Notes under the pieces: model-generated
What the model was told of the DNA's origin: nothing
Database searches by the model: none
What the model saw: the letters and a program-made list of their open reading frames with translations, nothing else
Translations under genes and position numbers: made by a program
NCBI GenBank assembly: GCA_016584495.1
Contig: WAID01000003.1
Span: forward strand, 62,001 to 126,000
Length of the DNA stretch: 64,000 bases
Direction of reading: 5' to 3'
Origin: Celoporthe dispersa
Lineage: Eukaryota; Ascomycota; Sordariomycetes; Diaporthales; Cryphonectriaceae
Shown here: one piece after another, positions 11,720 to 21,323 of the stretch
Layout of the letters: every line of letters starts with the position of its first letter
Numbering within the stretch: position 1 is the first letter of the stretch

Positions 11720-13278
11720 ATGACTTCCTGGGATCAAGTACCGCTGCAAGAGACCATTCAGCGAGCAGATGCAAGTAGGCTCAATGTAAGTTAGAAGTAA
11801 GCCTTCCGGACAGAGTAGCACATTAACTCGGTAAAGGTTATCATTGTCGGAGCGGGGTTGGGAGGACTTGGAGCGGCAATTGCTGTCTTGCTAGGCGGCC
11901 ACGACGTGACTGTCCTCGAAGCAGCCGCTGAGATTGGAGAAGTTGGAGCAGGAATTCAAGTTCTTCCCAACTCTGCACGTGTGCTGCATTCATGGGGCGT
12001 TATGGAGAGTCTCGAGGCTTTTGCTACCAAACCCTCACGCTGCAACTTTATCGGCTGGAAGGGAAATCACCTTTCGAAAATGGATTATGTTGCGTACGCA
12101 GGAGCAAGCGGTGCTCCCTTTTGGGATTTCTACCGGGTGAATCTCCACAAATGTCTCCTGGTGAGTTACTTACTTTGTCAGAGTTGTTCTGCCCCGACGC
12201 CGCATCATCTGTAGCGTTGACTTTCGCATGAATCGAACATACTGACCCTGAAGCCTGTGTGATAGGATAGAGCTGTAGAACTCGGGGCCAGGATTACTAC
12301 CAATGCGAGAGTGACGGACCTTCATATAACCGAGAGCCTAGACCACTCCAAAGCCGTGGTCTACACCGCTGACGGGAGAGAGTTCTCAGCGGATCTTGTC
12401 GTAGGTGCTGACGGTATCAATTCGAGACTGCGCGAAGTGTTCCTAGGCAGACCAGATCCCCCATACCTACCGGCGATCTCGCATACCGACTGCTCCTCGA
12501 TGTGGGCAGGATGTGCGAAGATCCGGATCTGCGTGAATTCATTGAGGAGCCCCAGGTGAACTACTGGGTCGGGCCGGACAAGCATGCGGTTAATTATGTC
12601 CTTCGCGGTAAGGCCGCAACAAGCGACAATTACCTCGAGGACCACAATCTCCTCTTTAACATGGTCCTTCTCGTTCCAGACGATCTGCCTGCCGGCGCCA
12701 ACACTCTCGCAGGCAACATCGAGGAGATGCGTGCGCATTTCGCCGATTGGGACCCGCGTATCTCCAAACTTCTGTCCCTCTGCGATTCGGTTCTGAAGTG
12801 GAGACTGATGATCCGGCCAGGATTAGAGCCGACATGGTCGCATGCGTCAGGTGCCTTCACAATGCTAGGGGATGCCGTCCACGCTACTCTACCCTACCTC
12901 GCTAGCGGTGCAGGTATGGCACTAGAGGATGCCGGCGTCCTCGGTCTTTGCCTAGGGCGCATCAAGGGCCATGGCGATAAGAAGAAGGCATTGGAGGTTT
13001 ATGAGGCATGTCGACGGGAGAGAACTGAGAAAGTTGTGAGACGGGGTACTTACAACCAATGGATATACCATCTCCATGATGGGGAGGAACAGCGTGCGCG
13101 GGACCATCGATTCAAGACATTTGAGGAGATGGATAGGCAATGGTTTACAGAGAAAACTCCCATCTTGCCTGCCATTCAGGAAACAGGAAAAGATCCCTTC
13201 CCTTGGAGATACCATGGTGTAGCGCGGTGGTTGCTAACCTACGATATGTGGAAAGATGTTGAGGCAAAATGGGTGTAG
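11720..13278 (+). pseudogene. hxnX: FAD-dependent salicylate-hydroxylase-type monooxygenase, HxnX-like, one frameshift
   Basis: Three exons: 11720-11785, about 11837-12160 and 12266-13278, with GT-AG introns; about 467 residues if corrected. The second exon opens with VIIVGAGLGGLGAA (FAD GxGxxG). VGADGINSRLR follows in exon 3, then GDAVHATLPYLASGAGMALED, the second FAD motif. This is the class A flavin monooxygenase layout of salicylate and 6-hydroxynicotinate hydroxylases. In A. nidulans, HxnX converts 6-hydroxynicotinate to 2,5-dihydroxypyridine. At about 12464-12470 the frame slips by -1. The protein downstream (GDLAYRLLLDVGRM onward) is well preserved, and one missing C in a CC pair explains it. 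There is no room for an intron. A sequencing error and a recent null allele are both possible. A solo LTR begins 33 bp after the stop. Confidence 0.8.
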
Positions 13279-13311
13279 TCTTGTAATTATGAATATAATT
13301 ATAATTATATA

Positions 13312-13699
13312 TGCTTACAAGCTATAACAAAAATAGTTTTGAGTTATTAATTTGAATAACTAAATCTATACTTATTGCATTATTGAATTAAAATCTCGAG
13401 AGCTATTATATGAGACAATAAATATCAAAGCAATAAGCAAAAGCTTATACAATCTAAGCATATTAAATCGATTATAAGAATAATAACAAATAAAAGCTAT
13501 ATATATATCAAGTTAAAGTGAAAAACTTGCTTTCAACTTATTCAGAAAGCTCAAATTGAGAAAAGAAAGAAAAGATGTCTTGTGATCCCTATCTAAGCGA
13601 AGAAAAAGACTGAAGAGGGGTTGTGCTTTTATATCTGAATATCCTCAAAACCCACTTACACTCCATGTCTTGAGATCCACTCCACTAGCTACCACAACA
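13312..13699 (-). mobile_element. Solo LTR of the Ty3/Gypsy family seen at 45459 and 55706
   Basis: Read on the minus strand this begins TGTTGTGGTAGC and follows the LTRs at 45459 and 55706 closely for about 390 bp: CTCAAGACATGGA, CTCAATTTGAGCT, AATCGATTTAATATGCTTAG, then ATAGCTTGTAAGCA at its end. Flanking 5-mers are atata on the left (13307-13311) and atatc on the right (13700-13704), four of five matching, as expected for an aged target duplication. No internal element sequence is attached, so it is a solo LTR left by recombination between LTRs. Ends are placed by eye and could move a few bases. Confidence 0.85.
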
Positions 13700-13712
13700 A
13701 TATCAACTCTTT

Positions 13713-15926
13713 TCATTTCATAATCCAATATTTTGCTATGTTGCTTACAGCCCATTGTAGCTCTCTTACAAAATAAGTGATTTCTTGCTTTTGCAATTCA
13801 TCATGCTTCCTTTTCTGAGTGCTACTGTTGGTAGCAATCAAGCTGAGAGGTTGGTGAGCATAGAATTTCGCTCTCTCAAAGTCAACAATCATAATACTCT
13901 TATTGTAGGTGAGGTTGCGTGCTTCAGCATCGCCATGAAGGACTTGAAGCTGGTGAAAGCTTGCAAAAGCAGTTTCCACTGCACTCATAGTCTGCGCCTT
14001 GTCGAACAGACCAATGCAGCTGAGTAGCGGCTGTCCAGCCCAGCTAAGCATGAGGAAGTGTTTAAAAACTCGACTGTCGTAATAGTATGGCAAAACCAGC
14101 TTGATTAGACCAAGACACACAGGAGTATGCTTTCCCTGGATTGGGCGGAGACGGTCATAGACTTGCTTCTCGTGCCGAAGACGCTCTAGACGTGAACTTT
14201 CCACGCCTTTGGCAACGAGCGTATAGCCATAAGCAGTTAGCCGAACCTTGAAGAGCGCTCCGATAGAGCCGGATAGGTAAAGAGGGACAGCATCCGCGTC
14301 AGAGCCGCGGTCCTTAGCCAGTTGAGCGCAGAGAAGCCGCAGGAAATCCGCCTGGCTAATGTGCGTAGAGCCGTGCCTTGCAGAGTTGGGGCAATTTTGG
14401 TCTATCGGTCCGCCACAGACCAGGCCGAGAAGACAGTTATGACTGCAATATCGGCGTTCCTGTATCCTCTTCCGGCTCGGCTCTCCTTGTTCCGGCTCGG
14501 CTCTCGTTCGGTATCCCTGCTGCTTGCTGCGCCCTGATCCTGAGTTGGTTGCTGTTATGCCTAAGCGTGTCGATCGTTTTGCGGTTGGTGAAGAAGGGTC
14601 AGCCTCATCGTCGCTATCATATCGGGGGCTGAGCTCGACGTCAGCTTGCCGGTAGCTCGACCGAGTCTTAATCGGCGAACGCGTGAAGCCATGCCAACGC
14701 TGTGCTTTATAAGGAGAAGCACGAGGCTTCTTGTCCTTCCGAACTGTTTCAGGAATCCTACTCAAGATATCATCGTACTCCACTACCCAGATATCAAGCT
14801 ATGCGGCTGCGCTATGCCATGATTGTGGAGGCGGTTCTGCACGCAGAGACTGCAGCACAAAAGCAAACACCTGCGCCACGGCCGTACGGTGTAGTCTGGT
14901 CTCATCCCCATCGACGACGTCCGAATTCGGCACGCTCACAGAGTAATAAACGATAGTAGGATCATCCGGAATATGCAGAAAGATAAAAGCCTGTCCCGTA
15001 GAGATATAGCCGAACTGGATTCCTTTGCCAATCATGTACGAGAAAAGCTGGGTGACAACAGCAGCGGCGAGCGCCCTCGATACAGATGCCAAGTCGTCGG
15101 CGTCGTTGTTAATGACATCGCGCTCCGGTTAGATCTCGGCAACTAGGCCCGTGATGATCATCTCCTGCATCAGCTTATGCGGTGCCTTGTATTCAATCGC
15201 TGTCTTGGGGATGTTTGCGCCGTCCGATGTGCTGTAGATGCAGAAGTGATCAGCCCGGTTGCCTTTCCCTTTCCCCTTCGTTTTGCTCTGAGCCTGAGAG
15301 GTCGGTGCTATTGAAGCATCACCAACATCACCCGGACTCAGAGTCATGTATTCCAGAGACTCGGACAGATTGCTGTTGCTGTTATTGTTGCCAAGGTTCG
15401 TGTGGCTCTCAAAGGATACGGGCCCATGCAGGCCAAGGCGGTTGCGCAATAGCTGATTATTGTTGACTGCGCCGACCAGCTTCTGCACTGCGTTCTCGAC
15501 AGTATCGCGCTCGTAGTATCGTAGCCCATGCTCGCTGCTGATGGGGCCAAGTAGAGACAGAACATAGTCCAACTGGTGCTGCGATGGGAACTGCCGCTGC
15601 GAAGTGAACGATGGCTCAGAGAGTTGGTCCCATATCTCCTCTTGTCTCATTGGAAAGTCTTCCCATGGAAGGATCTGATGGGGGTAGATTCGGCCGACAG
15701 GGTTTGTCACCTCTCATTGTGTGGTAAGAGAAGGATCTGTAACCACTTGGATAGCAAGGCTGAGGGAATGGCAGGCCTCAAGATAAGGTATAAGCGACTG
15801 GAGCTGTACAACCTGTTCCGCTTCTTCTTTTTGGCGTTCTGCTTCTTCTCGTCGGCGTTGCTCATTTGATGCATGGGCCTCAGCTTTAGCAAGGGCTTGC
15901 CGAAGTTTCGCGATTTCATCATCCAT
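13713..15926 (-). pseudogene. PD-(D/E)XK nuclease-fold plus protein kinase-like gene with three nonsense codons
   Basis: One reading frame of 738 codons runs from the ATG at 15926 to the stop at 13713, interrupted by TGA at 15714-15716, TAA at 15129-15131 and TAG at 14799-14801 (minus-strand sense). Each is one C-to-T change from CGA, CAA or CAG. Order: an N-terminal coiled coil (AKLRQALAKAEAHASNEQRR), a Q/N/S-rich middle, a region ending AIEYKAPHKL that fits the E-x-K end of a PD-(D/E)XK nuclease fold, and a C-terminal kinase fold with HGDAEARN (HxD-x4-N loop) and VDFERAKF in the DFG position. This repetitive gene family is common in ascomycetes. The nuclease-plus-kinase layout recalls the effector parts of Crinkler-RHS-type proteins, but I see no secretion signal. 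Its 3' end lies 14 bp from the solo LTR. Product inferred; pseudogene status seen directly. Confidence 0.8.
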
Positions 15927-16602
15927 AATGAGTGTTGATGAAGTGTAAAGCTGTCATACAAAACTAAGTGCTTACAAGACAAAAGAAATGCTATGTTAAT
16001 GTTGGACTTGGAAGAGAAACGCGCCAACGCGATTTGTTTTTGGTACTTAGACTGGCGCTGACCGAAGCTCCAGCAATTGGCTGAGTAACGGAGCACGTGA
16101 CTTATGCGATCAACACCAACCTCGGCGGATTGCTAAGCCGAACATGTAATAACAAGGGGTAAAGGTTGCAGAGTCAGCTAATCACAAAAGAACCAATAAA
16201 AGTGTTGTAGCAGTCATGAAATTTAATTTAGCTAAGGACAGATACTGCTAGTACATTGTCATGCGCTCAAGGTGACATTGTCTTTCAAGGCTATATACAT
16301 TAACATCCCTCTTGCTTTAATTATAGGTGAATGCTTAGACCATTCCTGCTATATAAAACGCACTCAATATATATATAAAATTCACACAGGTTTCATGCGC
16401 AAAAGCAGTTACTAGTGCATATGCTAGCTGGCACTCTTATGCCTTGTGACAAAATGTCTCTCATGTCTTGAGATTATCAAACAACTCGTAAGACGATTTA
16501 CGAAGACGGGCATGAGGTAATGATGCAGTTGTTGCATAGTGAGCTTTTCAAACCTTTTCTGTTATAGTTGCTTATATCTCTTCACAAAGCCAGTAGGCTT
16601 GT
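15927..16602. other. Intergenic, upstream of kinase-like pseudogene
   Basis: No gene is recognised. The part near 15,940-16,160 is of normal composition with a CACGTGAC motif; the rest is AT-rich. It may include the 5' flank of the repeated kinase-like element and the 3' untranslated region of the esterase. Confidence 0.4.
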
Positions 16603-18529
16603 TTAAGTCTTAAGCTGTGCCCATATGCTTTGCCAAAAGTTTAGTTGCTCAGCTCTCCAGTCGTCTCTTTCCAAAGTAATGTTTCCCACAGCAAACACTA
16701 TGTTTTTACCGCCTTTCAAATAGTCAGGCCAATCGACTGTAGATTCTTGATAGTTAGGATTCAGGTCGTAAGCAAACGATGCCCATGAGGCAGACATGTA
16801 CTCTGCCAATGAAGTATAATTTTCGTGCGGCCCAATCCAGTTAGTGTTGGAAACACTTGGGTTGTTAAAAACAAAGCATATCTGGTAAATTCATAAGCAT
16901 AAGCTACCATTTACCGACTTAGGAAAATCATATCACAAGGGCGCGGCTTTTGGTTGGTGAAACGTACTTCTGAATAATGAGTGGAATAGACTGGTGGATC
17001 CGTTGCCACAAGAGTGAGCGAGTTGTCCCAAGGCGGTTGATCAAATCGATACGAGTATACTGGTTTCCGGACAGTAATGTTTCTCTCGGCAAAGAACTGC
17101 GTATGCTGGCGTCTACCGGCATGGATGATTTTATCTCCAACAATCGCCGCCCCTCTCTTGTACATGTATCCCTGGTTTTCGAACCTGGTACTCCCGGTAT
17201 TAAAAGGGCATCCGGCAGCTGGGTCGTCAGGATAGAGCAGCATGGCTTTTGTTAAAGTTTCATTGGAGAGACCCCTACCCATACCTTCGAGAAGCATGAT
17301 TACGTCTCCGTCATTGTTCAAGGTGTTCCTTGGCCCAAAGAATGTGGCTGTGCCCTCGTCCGTATTAGAACCAGCAAGTACTGCCACGTCTGCAACTAGA
17401 CCTTGGGCAAAAGCATCCGACGGCAGTCGTTTCAGAAATACCCCATCCAGTATAGGAGTGTATACTTGGGTATAGAATGCCCCATACAACGACTCAAATG
17501 AGGCGTTCCTCAGGCAGTCGAGTGTTGCTTTAGTTCCACTGCAGCCGACAAAGTCAACCGCAGAATCATAGTATGACTGGTAGGTGTCATTCAGTTCGTC
17601 CGGAGAATTAACTATAATAGTTATTTTATTAGTATTTAGTAGAGGTTTAAAATAAATCGGCGAACTTGCTTGCAGGCCCTAAGGCGTTCCCACTTTCAAG
17701 AATTGCGGCGCGAAAGAGACCTTCATTCTGCCCATCGAAGCCTACTAGATGATAGCCAACGCTGAAAGCACCGGCGCTTTCGCCCCATATAGTGACTGCA
17801 GTAGGGTCGCCTCCAAAAGCTTCAATGTTTGCATTTATCCATTGTAATGCCATGCGCTGGTCGAACAGCCCGATGTTGGCTACTCCAGCCGCTAGAACCT
17901 CTTTGGAGGCGAGGAATCCGAACCCGCCAACTCTGTAGTTTATCGAAACTGTTATGACTGGTTTGCCGATCACTACGGACTTGCGAACAATGAAGGTAGT
18001 GTTATATCTCGGATCAGCACTGCCGCCAGCATCGAATCCTGGAAATTTTTATTAGTGTGGCATGAAAATCGGTTACGACACTTCGGCATACTCACCTCCT
18101 CCATATATCCATACTAAGACCGGAAGTTTGTCACCAAGAGCACTTCCTTCGGGACGAACAATATCAAGGGTCAAACAATCCTCCCCCAAGTGCAGGCCGA
18201 TGTCAAACCCTGCATAGCCCGGGCACGACGGCGAGCGAACTGTAGCATCCCGAGCACCTACCCACCGTGATTGGTACGGAACTGCCTGACGAAAGCGCAG
18301 ATCTCCGACAGGGGGGCTCGGCATAGGGTATTCCTAGAAAAAGATCCTGCTTATACCATGGTAAATGCAAGCCTTGCAGAGTTCCGTTGTCAACTATTAC
18401 AGTAGGACGTCGATTTAAGCGTGAGCTAATGAAGAATGATTCGATGCTCCTCACGCCCGACCTAGCAACTGGCATTGCTAAAAGAGCGCTGGAAAGGACG
18501 AAAATAAAGATCAGTAATTTTACTGTCAT
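16603..18529 (-). CDS. Secreted type-B carboxylesterase (cholinesterase-like), one homopolymer frameshift
   Basis: Four exons on the minus strand: 18529-18096, 18038-17670, 17611-16968 and 16881-16603, about 574 residues after one correction. A signal peptide starts at 18529 (MTVKLLIFIFVLSSALLA). Family marks are GEDCLTLDIVRP, the oxyanion-hole GGG, the nucleophile elbow GESAGAFSVGYH (Ser), SNTDEG (acid) and THYSEICFVF (His). Intron 2 (17612-17669) is a GC-AG intron with the classic A|GCAAGT donor. Near the N-terminus a C6 run (plus-strand G6, 18311-18316) puts PPVGDLRFR out of frame by +1; a run of five would restore it. Everything downstream is intact, so I favour an assembly or sequencing error but cannot exclude a null allele. 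The substrate is unknown; the enzyme should act outside the cell or in the secretory pathway. Confidence 0.8.
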
Positions 18530-19191
18530 TGTGAAACAATTGTGTTGCACCGGAGATGGTTCTCTTGTTCGTAGCTGCTTGCGCTACTCAGAAGCTTATT
18601 ATTATCAACTACTAACGGAAAGTCGGTCCGGGAGATCTCCCGGCTCTGTTACAACATTATATAATTAGTTTCCTTCTTCTCAATTAGCAGCTATTCTTAT
18701 TCGATAATACCTACAAGTAGCCTGGATATTACTCGTCCAGCAATTTAAATCCTTTCCCGGCCTGCCGGGCTATCGCTTTCAGGGTTATTCCTACCTCTAA
18801 TACTTCTAGCACAGTTATACCAGATTCAAGTACGTTCTTCTACCATGCTTGAAGCTCTAAGCTCTATCGCTACAAGAGACTTCACAACCCTCTTAAGCAG
18901 AGATTCTGTGATATTCACTTTCTTAAGTACTATGTTTTCGCTTGCTGCTTTTACCGACATACTACTTTTTCCAGCCGGGCGGCGGGCTAACTACACGCCC
19001 GCCCGCCCGTCTGTTAGGAAAAAGTTGCAGAAAGCGGGCTGCGCCCGTTAATTAGCGCAACGCGCTGATAAGCTGCAAGTCCGACAAAGGCTTAGAAAAA
19101 GAATAAGGAACGGCCGAGTGGATTATTTACAGAACAGAATTCAGCCGGTCCCCTCAGTACTCCTCCATGTGATAATTAAAGCCCTTCCTCG
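18530..19191. other. Esterase promoter and hairpin-rich spacer
   Basis: No protein family is recognised. A perfect 16-bp palindrome CCGGGAGATCTCCCGG lies at 18628-18643, about 100 bp upstream of the esterase start; its CCG-N10-CGG arms could suit a Zn2Cys6 regulator. At 18982-19002 GCGGGC pairs with GCCCGC, and at 19054-19066 AGCGC-AAC-GCGCT forms a small hairpin. An open frame at 18845-19051 has no recognisable content. Confidence 0.45.
18628..18643. promoter_or_regulatory. Perfect 16-bp palindrome upstream of esterase gene
   Basis: CCGGGAGATCTCCCGG is its own reverse complement. It sits about 100 bp upstream of the esterase start codon. The CCG and CGG ends ten bases apart resemble everted half-sites of Zn2Cys6 regulators. 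Function is inference only. Confidence 0.3.
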
Positions 19192-20685
19192 CTAGGAACG
19201 AGCTTGCAAACTTGGCTGTCTGTCCTGTGATGCACCTGCCAACTTGGCAGCCTGCCTCGTGCGGACGCCGGGACGATGCTGTTGGGCTTCTTCCTGATCT
19301 GTCTGGGCCTGCGCATTCCGCCTAGCCCGCGTCCGCCGTCTGGTGTTCTCCTCCGCCTCCCTCGGCCTCTTACTCCGAGATGACTGTGGTGATGATGACG
19401 ATGGTGGCGGTGGCGGCGGCTGCTCCTCAGCCGAATTGTTGGCCGCTTTCATTTGCTTTATCATGTTGTTGTGACGTTGGTCAAGCGCACTAGCGATGAG
19501 TTTCACGAGGTGATTGAGGGCGTAGTTGTATATGTTCTTCACCGCGCGGTGGAGGATCTACAAGCTATCGCCATATCTCAGGGGGAGGATCCTCAGCTCC
19601 TCGAAGTGGAAGGTGTATTGATCATTTTCTGGTGTCTTGTCTATCCATTCAGCACTGATATATGCATTGTTCTGATCAATGATGACTGAGAAGAACAGGA
19701 GCTTATTGTTGCTGAGGTCGAAAGTATCCGGGCCAGGACCACGAGACAGCAGCTCGAGGAGGCCATTCAGCGCAACGGAACCAGCACCAACAGCTTGATT
19801 GGTACTCACACGGATCGATCCATCTGTCGCCTGCGATTTGCATTCAAAAATTGCGAACGGAAATCGAATATTTTCATGCGGAGAGGCGATATTTGATTCA
19901 TCTATGGCTTGCTCTGGAGCGTGGATAGTATCAAGCTGGGCCTCGGTGAAAGCATCCTTGGAGAATGAAATAGCAGTATCAAGCTTGGGTTTCGGTAAGG
20001 GATGAGGTGGTGCGATCAAGGTCGAGCGAGGAGGAACACGGACAGCTGCATTCCACTGCACATCTTGAACGACCGTCAACCTCTTATCGGAGGGTGAGCC
20101 AGAACCTGGGATGATTCTTTTGACTAGCCTCTGCCTGACGACCGACTCTGTCTGGTTTTGGATATCTCTTATAGTCTCCCTCAGCTGATCGATGATGACA
20201 TCGTCCATTTCGGGCGTCTCTCGTCTGCAGAACACCATTCTCTCCACTTCCTCTCGAAACTCAAGACGCATTATCTTGCCTGGAACATGCATGTTAGGCC
20301 GTGCTAGCGTTGTTAGATAATTGGTGTCGCGTGGATTTGCGGTGAGTCTCTGAGAAGTGGGTGTTGAGGTGGTTGGGCTGGGAGAAAGCGTCATGTTCTG
20401 CAAAGCGGTAAGTCGAGACATGTCGTATGGCACATTCCTAGAGCGGGACCATCTGGTGCTTTTCAGCCAGTCATCGATCAATAGATCAGTATTATTAAAA
20501 AAAAAAAACTGCTGCTGGTTGACTGATTACCCGCCACAAGGTTAGCAAGATGCAGCTTCAGCTTCTGGGAAGAGGGATAGAAGAAGAAGATACAAACAGC
20601 TGTCTCTCTTCCTTGAATCATCAGTAATAAAACATTGACTCTTGCGAAGCAGCTCTTGTGAGGCCGTGTTATGCTTTTCGGACAT
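19192..20685 (-). pseudogene. DUF7924-like PD-(D/E)XK fold protein, nonsense and N-terminal disruption
   Basis: A frame on the minus strand from about 20480 to 19192 encodes a protein whose central part reads PFAIFECKSQ (the E-x-K of a PD-(D/E)XK fold), followed by TNQAVGAGSVALNGLLELL, as in fungal DUF7924-type proteins. The C-terminus is proline-rich then basic (PPPPPPSSSSP, KRPREAEENTRRRTRARR), perhaps a nuclear signal. A TAG at 19558-19560 splits it; one C-to-T change from CAG explains it and the frame on both sides is the same. A likely true start is the ATG at 20685 in another frame, separated from the main frame by an early stop and a 12-base T run (plus-strand A12), so the N-terminus is also broken. 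Likely a repetitive, non-essential gene family. Nuclease activity is inferred from the fold. Confidence 0.65.
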
Positions 20686-21323
20686 GTCGGGCAGTGAAGC
20701 AAACAGAAGAGGAGGGAAGTTAAGTGGACTACAGGTTCGTTGTTAGCAGATGGCTATCTGCAGATGAATAATGAAATATCCAAATATGAGCTTTCAGTGA
20801 CTGGGGGTGAAAGCCTCCCTGGCTAATGTACTACAATATTCAGCATGTGACTGCACAAGGCAGAACATGCCAGAGTGCTGCAGTTCCGTACTTCTGAAAT
20901 CACTAGCAAAAGTATTGCATGAATGCTTTAGAGGAGGACTACAGCACTGGACCCACTTGAACTTCCTATAACGCATCCGGCATAAGGTTACAAAGGACAA
21001 AAAGTTGGAAATCTTGTTGTTGTCCTCAGGGAAAAGAAGTCACGTATATTGAACCAGAACTCGGACGCCTTCGCACGAGAACGAATGTTGGAGTAATGAG
21101 CAAGGCAGTGACTGTGTTGCTGATGCTTCATTCGGATCCGGTAGTGACATTGAGACGAGCAAGGCGAACGTTGGCGAGCCCGACCGATTACCCATTTAAG
21201 CTATCTTCTGAAATAGAAAAGAGAAGAAAAGGAAGGAAAGAAATAGTGCCTTATATAAACAGAGCACTGCTAAAGAAAGATCTTGGCAAGCCTACGAGAG
21301 AGCTCATCTCGAGACATATACTA
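20686..21323. other. Intergenic, no gene recognised
   Basis: Open frames here are short and without recognisable domains. This 640-bp stretch separates the DUF7924-like pseudogene start from the 3' end of the glycosyltransferase gene. Confidence 0.4.

Noticed and set aside
16928..17475. Plus- and minus-strand frames inside the esterase
   Set aside because: Shadows of the esterase exons; no domain of their own.
19192..19542. Separate small basic protein gene at 19192-19542
   Set aside because: Same frame as the DUF7924-like region across a single TAG, so it is that protein's C-terminus.
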